This document shows positions 15,401 to 28,036 of a stretch of DNA of 64,000 nucleotides, piece after piece (the stretch's first letter is position 1; every line of letters begins with the position of its first letter). The stretch is taken from NCBI GenBank assembly GCA_028752905.1, contig JAQNBH010000017.1, positions 37,898,929 through 37,962,928 on the forward strand, given 5' to 3'. The notes beneath the pieces are model-generated. The model had not been told where the DNA came from. It ran no database searches and saw nothing but the letters and a program-made list of their open reading frames with translations. A program made the position numbers and the translations under genes. The stretch is from Cladorhizidae sp. MBARI D1340-BT2 (Eukaryota; Porifera; Demospongiae; Poecilosclerida; Cladorhizidae).

Positions 15401-18400
15401 CTCCATCATTATTCCTGATGAAGTGATGCAATTAGTGTGGACACCTCATCAGTGGTGCACATTAGTGTGGACACTTCATCAGTGATGCACATTAGTGTGG
15501 ACACCTCATCAGTGATGCACATTAGTGTGGGAAGGCTGCCTCCATCATTATTCCTGATGAAGGCTGGAGCATCTAGCCTCCACCATTATTCCTGATGAAG
15601 GCTGGAGCATCTAGCCTCCATCATTATTCCTGATGAAGGCTGGAGCATCTAGCCTCCATCATTATTCCTGATGAAGGCTGGAGCATCTAGCCTCCACCAT
15701 TATTCCTGATGAAGGCTGGAGCATCTAGCCTCCATCATTATTCCTGATGAAGGCTAGAGCATCTAGCCTCCACCATTATTCCTGATGAAGGCTGGAGCAT
15801 CTAGCCTCCATCATTATTCCTGATGAAGGCTGGCCTCCACCTTTATTCCTGATGAAGGCTGGAGCATTTAACCTCCATCATTATTCCTGATGAAGGCTGG
15901 AGCATCTAGCCTCCATCATTATTCCTGATGAAGGCTGGAGCATCTAGCCTCCATCATTATTCCTGATGAAGGCTGGAGCATCTAGCCTCCACCATTATTC
16001 CTGATGAAGGCTGGAGCATCTAGCCTCCATTATTCCTGATGAAGGCTAGAGCATCTAGCCTCCATCATTATTCCTGATGAAGGCTAGAGCATCTAACCTT
16101 CATCATTATTCCTGATGAAGGCTGGAGCATCTAGCCTCCATCATTATTCCTGATGAAGGCTGGAGCATCTAGCCTCCATCATTATTCCTGATGAAGGCTG
16201 GAGCATCTAGCCTCCATTATTCCTGATGAAGGCTAGAGCATCTAGCCTCCATCATTATTCCTGATGAAGGCTAGAGCATCTAACCTTCATCATTATTCCT
16301 GATGAAGGCTGAACCTCCATCATTATTCCTGATGAAGGCTGGAGCATCTAGCCTCCATCATTATTCCTGATGAAGGCTGGAGCATCTAGCCGAAACGTTG
16401 AGTGTTGAAGTTTAAGTTGACTATCGAGAGACATTGTGGTAAAGCTCTGAGTTGGACTTGGTAGAAATGTGTGTCGTCCTCCACCACTCAACTATAATAC
16501 ACAGAAACAACAACAACAACAACTTGAAGCCAAAAACAAACAACATTATCGGATTAACTAGAAGGGAACAAGACTACACTCATGTCGACCACTACCAGTT
16601 AGCTGACCCTTTACCTTTTAAAATCATGTACTTATTATTTTGATTGGTAAAGGATCGTCTCACTATTGTGATCCACATGGGTAGGTCTTGTTCCTTTCTT
16701 TTAACAGAGTATTGTTGGATAATCGATCGAATTCACATAAAGTGGTAATTGTTTCGGACATAATGTGGTAAGTGATTGCCCATGCACTGCTGTTGTGTGC
16801 TGACACAGCTAGCACACGTGCCGTAACTATCAAGTTCCTTGTCCATGTGCTGACAGAGCTAGCATGTGCCGTAACTATCAAGTTCCTTGTCCATGTGCTG
16901 ACAGAGCTAGCATGTGCCGTAACTATCAAGTTCCTTGTCCATGTGCTGACAGAGCTAGCATGTGCCGTAACTATCAAGTTCCTTGTCCATGTGCTGACAC
17001 AGCTAGCACGTGCCGTAACTATCAAGTTCCATGATGCCTCAAGAAACATTTGATGCGTTTATTTTAAATATTTTTGCACTGGAAGCTTTGGAGGTAAACT
17101 CGTATCTAGGTATAGAAATAGAATCTTGCTTACTAGGAGAACACAGCATGTCTGGGTGAAGAATCGTGAATTTAAAATGATTGACTACTGGAAACTATCT
17201 TTGAGGAATGTTCAGGGATGTGTGTCCACAATAAGTCCTGTTCAATCAGGTCTATGACACATGTGCTCTGACCATCACCACCTCCCACCAAGTTGATGTA
17301 TACATGTGTGTTCTACACATACATGGGTCAAAAATGACTAATGAGATGATGTGTGTCCAGTGACCTACCCACACAATAGATTGAGGCTTGATGCAATAGC
17401 CCGTGCTCTTGTTAATTAAGCTCTGCATCAGACCCCTGCAAAATATCCCGCATAGATACGACAGTGGGGTCACCTCTGGTCCATATTTCACTTCAGAGAA
17501 GCTTATCTGCCCACCCTCCCATAGCCATGCAGAATGAAGAGAGGAAGTGATCAAGGAATAAAGCCTGAAAGTGTACATAGCTACAAGTTTGTCAGTGCAA
17601 CCTCTTGAATTGGCCTGGACCTAAGGTAGACCCCCCAGGATTCCGTTTCAGAAAATAGATTTTTCCATTTCTAAATATGTTGAATTCCGCTTCGCTTCAA
17701 AGTGCAATAAAGTCCAATTTTTGTGTATTTTCCGTTTCATCAGCATACAAATCATCTTTAAGTGTTTAGCTCGCTTTTCATCTAAAACATGCACAGGAGC
17801 ACTTCTCTTTGGCTTGTTTCTACATTGGGGGCCAATACATGCCATTTTATCTTGACCTTTTGGAACACATGGGAAAAGGTAGGCAGTATTTGAAATCTCT
17901 TGGATGTTCAAATACTACATACCACCAACCTCTCAAAGGTCAAGAGAAAAAGGTCATCTTTGTCCCACCCACCCCCTGTAGAAAAAACCCAAAGACAATT
18001 GAAGTGCTTGTGTGTTTGTTTTAGCTGAAGGACAGGAGATGATTTGTATGCTGATGGAGGCTACCAATGCTGGGGGTGGTTATGTAGCTTGCATTATTCT
18101 AAATAAGTTCATACATGGAATTACATCTTTTACAATCTCAAGTAGAAAAAAATACAAGCAGCTAGAGTTATTCCTGTTTGGTGCTTAGATTCCCATCTGG
18201 TTTCAGGTTTCAATCCCAGGGGGTTTACTAAGGGTATTCTGATTGGCTGTGTTGTGGATCTACTCTTAGATCCTTCTCCTACTCGTAACTAATAGGTGTT
18301 TGACTGAACATTTATGAAAAAGACAATTCAATTCTCAAAACTGACCCTGTACAGTGAACAACAACAAGGTAAAGGGTTGCTTTTCTCCCGCCCAAAGTAC

Positions 18401-21400
18401 GATTGCACAATGTTCTATTTATAGTTCGTACGATTACATAATGTTCTATTCATAGTTCTTTGGCCCCGATCTTCTGAGTGGGTGTAGCTGGCTGTTGAGA
18501 GTCCGTCTGTTGTTGGGGATCCTGGTGGATCCCTAACACTCCTCCCCTCTCTCCCTGCAGGGAAGTCACGATTTCGGGTTCTTCTTCCATCTGCCAGGCC
18601 TGTCTGGACAGCCCATCAGCATTCCCATTCTCTCTGCCCGGTCTGTGGACTACTCTGTAGTCAAAGGGTTGGAGCCTCAGAGCCCATCTCATGAGTCGTC
18701 CTCCTGAGTCCCTCATTGTCTGTAGATATTTGAGACAATTGTGGTCTGTTACCACTGTGAACGGAACCCCCACCAGATACACCTGAAAGTGCCTGACCCC
18801 GTCCACTATGGCCAGGCACTCCCTCTCCACTGTGGCATAGTTCCTCTCAGCTGCCTTCAGTTTTCTCGAAAAATATGCCACAGGGTTGTCTGTTCCACTG
18901 TCGTCCTCCTGACTTAACACCGCCCCTATCCCTATGTCAGATGCATCTGTCTGCAGGAGGAACGGTCTGGATGTGTCTGGAGCCTTTACGACCGTCTCCT
19001 CCTGCAGTGCTCTTCTCAGCCGGTCAAAAGCCTTCTGGTGTTTCTCCTCCCACTTAAGTTTGTCTGGTTCATTCTTGCCCGTCATGTCCGTCAGTGGTAC
19101 TGCAATCTCCGAATAGTGTGGAACAAACCTCCTGTAGTACCCTGTGAGTCCCAGAAAAGCCCTGACATCCTTCTTTCTGACCGGTCGCTTGAACTCTTGA
19201 ATTGCAGACACCTTTGCTGCATCTGGATGAACCAGACCTTTCCCTATCCTGTGTCCCAGGTACATGCACTCTGTCATTCCGAAGTGACATTTCTTGAGCT
19301 TGATCTTCAGCCCAGCCTTCTCCAGTCTGTTGAGTACCTCCCTCACCAGCCTCAGATGTTCTTCCCATGTGGTGGAGTATATGGCCACATCGTCCATGTA
19401 GACACTCACTCCTGTAGGCAGATCTCCAAACACTCCGTTCATCAGTCGCTGGAAAGTGGCTGGTGCTCCCACTAGTCCAAATGGCATGACTTTGAAGTGA
19501 TATTTCCCGAACTCGGTTGAAAATGCAGTTTTCTCCACAGATTCCTCATCCATAGGGACCTGCCAGTAGCCTTTGGCCAAGTCCAAAGTGGTGATGAATC
19601 TGGCATTGGAGATTTCGTCCAGCAGGTCTTCAATTCTGGGGATGGGAAATGGGTCTGGCACTGTCTTGGAATTTAATTTCCGGTAATCGATGCACATTCT
19701 CACACCCCCGTCTTTCTTCCCCACCAGCACAATGGGAGCAGCCCAGGGGCTGTGGCTGGGCTCGATGATGCCTTCCCTCAGCATCTCTGCTATCTCGTCT
19801 TTTACCACTGCCTTTCTAGCTTGGGGCAGTCGGTAGGGAGGGGAACTCACGGGTGACTCGTCTCCAGTCTTTATTCTCATCTTTATGAGTTCCGTCCTTC
19901 CGGTCTTTCCCTCCGACTCCCGCATGTGTCTCCTGACCTCTCCCTGCATGGCTTCTCTCATCTCCTTATCCAGCTCTGTACCCAAGTTGATATCTTCCTG
20001 TTTCACTGTCCTGTCCTCATCCCACTGAGGGAACTCTTTCTCTTCTTCCAAACTGTCGTGTGCCCCGAAGAGGCACACTGCAGAAGGGGATTCCCACCTG
20101 GCCAACATGTTGACGTGGTATGTTCTTCTGTTCACTCTCTGATTGGGGATCTCTATCCTGTATGTGGTGCTGGAGAGAACTCTTTCCACAGTGTAGGGCC
20201 CCTTCCATTTTGCAGAGAGCTTGTCTGTGGTGGAAGGGAGCAGTACCAGCACCAGTCACCTTCCACGAAACTCCTATTCCTGGCCTTCTGGTCATACCAA
20301 GTGACCATTCTGTCCTTACACTTCTGTTCCATCTCCATTGCTATAGTCTTGGCCTCCTCTAACCTCTCATATGTCTTGGTCATGAAGTGAACCACCGACG
20401 GAGCAGACTTCTCTGGGTCCTCCCACTGCTCCCTCACCACATCTAGGGGTCCTCTGGGCTGTCTCCCGAAGATGAGTTCAAAGGGGCTGAACCCTAGAGT
20501 CTGGTGTACGGCACATCTGCTGGCAAATAGCACATATGGGAGTGAGAGGTGCCACTCTCCCGGAAATCTATCCGTAAATTTTCGGAGTCCAGCTTTCAGT
20601 GTTCCGTTGTACCTCTCCACCATTCCGTCGGTTTCCGGATGGTAGGCTGAGGTCTTGATTCCTTTGATTCCCAATCTGCTGTACAGCTGTCTCATCAAGT
20701 CAGAAGTAAAATTTGACCCCCGGTCGGTAAGAATTTCCTCTGGGATTCCGACCCTAGAGATGTAGGTTAGGAGTGCTTCTGCCACCTCCTCCGAAGTGGT
20801 TCCCTGCATGGGGATTGCATCTGGGTACCTGGATGCATAATCCACGATAGTCAGGATAAATCTGTGCCCCTCAGTGGTCCTTGGCAGGGGCCCTATCATG
20901 TCCATTGCTATCCTCTTGAATGGTGTTTCGATGATGGGCAGAGGAACCAGTTTTGCCTTCCTGGGGACTCTTGTCACCGTCTTCTGGCATACCTGACATC
21001 TCTTGCAGAGATCTGCAACGTCCTGCCTCAACCCTGGCCATGTGAAATTCCTCATCACTTCCTGGGTCGTTGTGTTTCGTCCTCTGTGGCTTGCCAGGGG
21101 GGAGATGTGAGCCAGTCTCAGTACCTTCTCCCTGTAGGGTGAGGGTAGAACCAGAGCCTTTGTTGCCATCTCAGTCTGGCCTTCTCTGGGCATCCTGTAG
21201 AGGAGCCCTTTCTCCAGGGTATAAGGGGATCCTTCCGTCTCTAGTGCTCTCCACACTCTCCTGAGGGATAAATCTTCCCACTGCGCCTTCCTCATCTCTG
21301 CATTTCCTCCATCCACCACGTCCACTGAGGCTGCCCATCTCATTGCATGCACCAATCTCTCTTGTCTCTTTTGGGCTCTTGTCATCACATTTCTCTTCTT

Positions 21401-24400
21401 AGTCTGCAGGAACATCTCTGGTTCCCATTGGGGCATACCTTCCATGTCCCATTCTGACTTCTCCATCACTTTCTCTTGCTCCGTCTCCCCTGATGATCCT
21501 ACTTCATCGGACATGTGAGGGTCGGTCTCTCCTCCTGAGGAGTGGGGCAGGTCTGAGCCAGAGGAAGAGGAGGTGGTTAGACCTGTCATCCACCTCTTTT
21601 TCTGTCTCCTAGGTCTCTTTTTCCTGATGGCCATGTAGCTCTGTCCGCTTTCTCCCATGTCCAATATGTCCAAACCGATCAGTGCATCCCCAGGGATGTC
21701 AGGGTTCACCGTCACTGGTATCTCTGTGCTCCTCCCCAGCACTTGGATGGAGACTGTGGTGGTGCTGAGGGTTTTTACATCCCCATGGCAGCACCTGATC
21801 CTGGTTGGCCTTCCTCTCTGGAATTGTCTGGGGATCATCCTGGGGTGAACCTGAGTCATCTGACACCCTGAATCCAGTATCATCTTGCTGGTCTCCTGCC
21901 CATTAATCTTTCCTGCTGTGGTCCTCATCTGCTCCAACAGGGATCCGGCCATCATACAGGCCTTGGAAGGACACATCTTTGCTATGTGTCCGTACTCATG
22001 GCAGTGAAAACATCTGGGACCTTTGATAGGGTCAAAAGCCGGTGGTCTGTTTGCTCCCTGAGATTGCTGACTTGGCTGTGGGCCAGCTGGTGGTGGGCCA
22101 GCTGGCTGTCTGTAGCCTGAGTCTCCGGCTGATCTCCATGGGGGTGGTTGGGGAAATGATGGCTTGTACTCTCTTCTCTCAAATCTTGGCCTGCTCCATT
22201 CTGACTGCTGCCTAGGCCATCTTGACTGTTCTCTTTGAGGTTCCTTCTTCTCTACAGCAGACCGAACAAATCTGTCTGCTAACACTCCCATCTCTCTGTA
22301 TGTCTTCGGGTCCTGTTGTCTGACCCACTGTGCTGTAGCTCCATCCATGATCTCTATCATCTTTTCCCTTATGAACAGATCCAGCACCTGCTCCTTGGAG
22401 TCCAGGGTCTTTGTCCACAGGTTTGCTAACTGGTGTATCTTCTGACCTACTTCTTGATACGTGTCGTTCCCCTTTGAGATCTCTTGCCATTTCTTACGGT
22501 AAAAATCTGCATCGATCCCATGGAAGGTGATGAGTTGGTTGCATAGAGAGTCAAAATCTCTCTTCTCTTCCAGAGGTAGGGAATTCTGGAAGTGTAGAGA
22601 CTTTTCGTCTAGAACTGGGGTCAGATGAGTGGTCCAATATATCTTGTCTACTCCTGCTATCTGCATGTGGTCCTCAAATGTCTGGAGAAATTCTTCAATG
22701 AGTGTTCCATCTGTCAGTTTGGTTATTGGGGGGATACTTCTGGTTCTGTGGGAGTGGTCTCTCTCTTCCTGAGCTTTTTGGTTCTCTTCCGCTATTCTCT
22801 TCCCCTGGGCCAACTGTCTGTCGGCTATACACATCTGCTGCTGCAGCTCTCTCTCCTTCCTGTCGTCATCTAGGTATTTTTGCTTCTTGGCTTCCTCTTC
22901 TCTCTGAATCCTCCTTTCCTCCTCTATCTCTCTCTGTGCTTTCTCTGTTATCTCTTTCCGGATCCTCCATGCTTCTTTTTTCACTTCCTTATGCTGTCTA
23001 TACTCTCTCTCCTCATCCTCTCTCTGCTTTCTCTCCTCAGCTGCTCTCTTATCCATTTGGTCCAGGCTCTCCATCTGCATCTTCATCATCATGGCCATCA
23101 TCTGGGCCAGTTCTCCTTGGCTTTCAGCTTCTTTGTTAGATCTGGTTACTTTTTTTTCCATGGTAGCTCTGTTTTCTTTAGCGTGAGTGTCAAATCGGCG
23201 CCGCTGCCACCAGTGTTGTGGATCTACTCTTAGATCCTTCTCCTACTCGTAACTAATAGGTGTTTGACTGAACATTTATGAAAAAGACAATTCAATTCTC
23301 AAAACTGACCCTGTACAGTGAACAACAACAAGGTAAAGGGTTGCTTTTCTCCCGCCCAAAGTACGATTGCACAATGTTCTATTTATAGTTCGTACGATTA
23401 CATAATGTTCTATTCATAGTTCTTTGGCCCCGATCTTCTGAGTGGGTGTAGCTGGCTGTTGAGAGTCCGTCTGTTGTTGGGGATCCTGGTGGATCCCTAA
23501 CAGGCTGTACCTAGGGATGTTCTGATTGGCTGTACCTAGGGGTGTTCTGATTGGTTGTACTAGGGGTGTTCTGATTGGGGGTGTTCTGATTGGCTGTACC
23601 TAGGGGTGCTCTGATTGGCTGTACCTAGGGATATTCTGATTGGCTGTACCTAGGGGTGTTCTGATTGGCTGTACCTAGGGGTGTTCTGATTGGCTGTACC
23701 TAGGGGTGTTCTGATTGGCTGTATCTAGGGGTGTTCTGATTGGCTGTACCTAGGGGTATTCTGATTGGCTGTACCTAGGGATGTTCTGATTGGCTGTACC
23801 TATGGGTGTTCTGATTGGTTGTACTAGGGGTGTTCTGATTGGGGGTGTTCTGATTGGCTGTACCTAGGGGTGCTCTGATTGGCTGTACCTAGGGATATTC
23901 TGATTGGCTGTACCTAGGGGTGTTCTGATTGGCTGTACCTAGGGGTGTTCTGATTGGCTGTACCTAGGGGTGTTCTGATTGGCTGTATCTAGGGGTGTTC
24001 TGATTGGCTGTACCTAGGGGTGCTCTGATTGGCTGTACCTAGGGGTATTCTGATTGGCTGTACCTAGGGATGTTCTGATTGGCTGTACCTAGGGGTGTTC
24101 TGATTGGCTGTACCTAGGGGTGTTCTGATTGGCTGTACCTAGGGGTGCTCTGATTGGCTGTACCTAGGGGTGTTCTGATTGGCTGTACCTAGGGATATTC
24201 TGATTGGCTGTACCTAGGGATATTCTGATTGGCTGTACCTAGGGGTGCTCTGATTGGCTGTACCTAGGGATATTCTGATTGGCTGTACCTAGGGATATTC
24301 TGATTGGCTGTACCTAGGGATATTCTGATTGGCTGTACCTAGGGATATTCTGATTGGCTGTACCTAGGGATGTTCTGATTGGCTGTACCTAGGGGTGCTC

Positions 24401-27400
24401 TGATTGGCTGTACCTAGGGATGTTCTGATTGGCTGTACCTAGGGGTGTTCTGATTGGCTGTACCTAGGGATGTTCTGATTGGCTGTACCTAGGGGTGTTC
24501 TGATTGGCTGTACCTAGGGGTGTTCTGATTGGCTGTACTAGGGGTGTTCTGATTGGGGTGTTCTGATTGGCTGTACCTAGGGGTGCTCTGATTGGCTGTA
24601 CCTAGGGATATTCTGATTGGCTGTACCTAGGGGTGTTCTGATTGGCTGTACCTAGGGATATTCTGATTGGCTGTATCTAGGGGTGTTCTGATTGGCTGTA
24701 CCTAGGGGTGTTCTGATTGGCTGTATCTAGGGGTGTTCTGATTGGCTGTACCTAGGGGTGCTCTGATTGGCTGTACCTAGGGGTATTCTGATTGGCTGTA
24801 CCTAGGGATGTTCTGATTGGCTGTACCTAGGGGTGTTCTGATTGGCTGTACCTAGGGGTGTTCTGATTGGCTGTACCTAGGGGTGCTCTGATTGGCTGTA
24901 CCTAGGGGTGTTCTGATTGGCTGTACCTAGGGGTGCTCTGATTCGCTGTACCTAGGGGTGCTCTGATTGGCTGTACCTAGGGATATTCTGATTGGCTGTA
25001 CCTAGGGGTGCTCTGATTGGCTGTACCTAGGGATGTTCTGATTGGCTGTACCTAGGGGTGCTCTGATTGGCTGTACCTAGGGGTGCTCTGATTGGCTGTA
25101 CCTAGGGATATTCTGATTGGCTGTACCTAGGGATATTCTGATTGGCTGTACCTAGGGATATTCTGATTGGCTGTACCTAGGGGTGTTCTGATTGGCTGTA
25201 CCTAGGGATATTCTGATTGGCTGTACCTAGGGATATTCTGATTGGCTGTACCTAGGGGTGCTCTGATTGGCTGTACCTAGGGGTGTTCTGATTGGCTGTA
25301 CCTAGGGGTGCTCTGATTGGCTGTACCTAGGGGTGTTCTGATTGGCTGTACCTAGGGGTGCTCTGATTGGCTGTACCTAGGGGTGTTCTGATTGGCTGTA
25401 CCTAGGGATATTCTGATTGGCTGTACCTAGGGGTGCTCTGATTGGCTGTACCTAGGGGTGTTCTGATTGGCTGTACCTAGGGATATTCTGATTGGCTATA
25501 CCTAGGAGTCCTCTGATTGGCTGAACCTAGGAGTCCTCTGATTGGCTGTACCTAGGGATATTCTGATTGGCTGTACCTAGGGGTGTTCTGATTGGCTGTA
25601 CCTAGGTATATTCTGATTGGCTGTACCTAGGGGTGCTCTGATTGGCTGTACCTAGGGGTGTTCTGATTGGCTGTACCTAGGGGTGCTCTGATTGGCTGTA
25701 CCTAGGGATATTCTGATTGGCTATACCTAGGAGTCCTCTGATTGGCTGAACCTAGGAGTCCTCTGATTGGCTGTACCTAGGGATATTCTGATTGGCTGTA
25801 CCTAGGGATATTCTGATTGGCTATACCTAGGAGTCCTCTGATTGGCTGAACCTAGGAGTCCTCTGATTGGCTGTACCTAGGGATATTCTGATTGGCTGTA
25901 CCTAGGGATATTCTGATTGGCTGTACCTAGGGGTGTTCTGATTGGCTGTACCTAGGTATATTCTGATTGGCTGTACCTAGGGGTGCTCTGATTGGCTGTA
26001 CCTAGGGGTGTTCTGATTGGCTGTACCTAGGGGTGCTCTGATTGGCTGTACCTAGGGATATTCTGATTGGCTATACCTAGGAGTCCTCTGATTGGCTGAA
26101 CCTAGGAGTCCTCTGATTGGCTGTACCTAGGGATATTCTGATTGGCTGTACCTAGGGATATTCTGATTGGTGAATTTGTTGGACTACTCAACCTGTATAA
26201 TTGGTGCTATATATATAGAAGTAATAACTTATACAGCACTGCATGCACAGTAACTAAAGACATCAGTTAGCTCCTTCTGAGTAATGGTGGTCAGTCTGTT
26301 CTTTGCTGCGTACAGTACAGTATACAGTAGGCTGGGTTTAACACTGTACACTGTATTGTAAATCTAAGCACCCCCCCCATAGAAATATTTATACAGCCAC
26401 AAACAGCTGCGTGGGTTGTGTACTTAGTGTACAAACCTATTCACTTGGCACTGGCAAGCCTACTATATAATTGCAATCTCCTTTCAGATTAGTGGGGTAG
26501 GATTACCCCTTAACTCTTTAATGGCCGTAAGCGTATATATACTTCAACGCACTTTGAATAGCTGTCTCTGGCATGGTTTCCCAAACTGTAGCTAGGCTAA
26601 AAGGGGTAGAACAACATAATAATAATCATGGTTCATAATCTTCATAGTCCTAATGGTATCAAATTTCTATCATTATTACAATGGTCAGTTTGGTTAGTTA
26701 CAATAACATCGTGGTTAGTTTATATGACAATTAATCATTACCACGATGTGCGTCTAACCCAGTACGAGAACATGGTATGTGCTTGCTATGGAGTTTGGTG
26801 ATCCTGTGAATTAATATAATTTTTTGGGTTGATGTGGGACAATTTTTTAATAATTCTCTCCTAAATCCAAATCCGGCCGTGAAAGAGTTTAAGGCTGGTT
26901 CACAACACAAGACAAGTCCTAGCCTAAAGCGTTGTGTGAAGCATGAGGTGTGTCACGTTCTAGCTTTAGGACGCGATGCGACGTTCGGATAGACTTGAGT
27001 TCAATTTTTACATCCAGGTGTGAAGCGTCCTCATCCGTCCAGCCAATCAGATTGCTTCTTCATCGCATGTGATTTTGTCAACCTGCGCTTATTTAGAAAG
27101 CTTCACTAAGCGGAGTTTCTAAACAATGGATGTGCTCCTCGTAGTCATCATCGCTCTCAAAGCTGTCGTCAAAGTCGGATTCCCAAGTATTCGAGTATTC
27201 GCCATCTTCAATAACGAGGTCAAAGATCAGAATTCCATTCACAATGCGTGTCTTGGAACAACATTGTGAACCACGAGGACGTGTTAGAACACTACTTTTG
27301 AGAATGCTTGAGGACGTGACGCGACACAGCAGAAAAAAGGTATTGTGAACCAGCCTTTAGTGAGGTTGCACTGTGCTCTAATCCTATCAATGCCCCCCTC

Positions 27401-28002
27401 TTGCATGACTTCTATTGGGATCCTCACAAGGCTTAAGGTAGCATGTTGCAAGTATGACATGTTGCAAGTGTGAGGTGTGCAACTTTGTTGTGTTGGCACT
27501 TTCAAAATGTGGATCCATGCTTTGTCAAATGTGGATCCATGCTGTCAAATGTGGATCCATGCACATGTACTAGTGTGCTAGGACTCGGAGAGTCTGTGAA
27601 GATTTCAGAGGCAGAAAGCAAATGTTATAGCTTGTCATTGTGGTTAACATCTGTGCCGATACTGGTGGGTGTGGCATTGGATCGCGTTAAAACAATTCCC
27701 TTCACTGTTCAAAATATGGGTTAGGTGTGGGGGGAGGGAGGGGTGTTATTTTGTTGTTGTCATTATTGTTGTTGTTATTGTTTTGTTATTACCACTACTG
27801 ATTGTTGTTATAATTAATTGTTGTTGTCATTATATTATTTTATTGTTGTTTTCTATTGTTTTGTTGTTGTTCTAGAGAAATTGGTCTTCCTTATGTAGTA
27901 AAAACAAGACGGACCTGAACTGTTTACCTTTTTTGGTATACAAAAATTATCCTTAGCCTCGTGGTTTATGAGACACAGATTATCTTCTCTCATTACACAT
28001 GC

Positions 28003-28036
<34 letters not shown>

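Larger units (their letters stand above)
18250..23502 (-). mobile_element. Gmr1-like Ty3/Gypsy LTR retrotransposon, recent insertion
   Basis: A complete element of 5253 bp on the - strand. Both LTRs are 289 bp, start TGT, end ACA and read as identical. GGCTG flanks both ends (18245-18249 and 23503-23507) as the target duplication. A tRNA-Leu-type primer site and a polypurine tract are in place. Coding order is Gag, protease, integrase, then reverse transcriptase and RNase H. In ordinary Ty3/Gypsy elements integrase comes last; the order seen here is the known mark of the Gmr1-like group. The Gag also has a SCAN-like segment, as reported for that group. A one-base offset near 20250 splits the coding region in two. 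The element sits in the first unit of the 25-bp CHAF1B minisatellite, antisense to the gene. Confidence 0.95.

Noticed and set aside
16663..17053. 128-codon - strand frame with [16 protein letters not shown] repeats and its + strand partner
   Set aside because: Produced by five copies of a 48-bp unit; no independent support.
19038..23233. + strand frames of 80-154 codons within the LTR element
   Set aside because: Shadows of the element's - strand genes; no domain matches in these frames.
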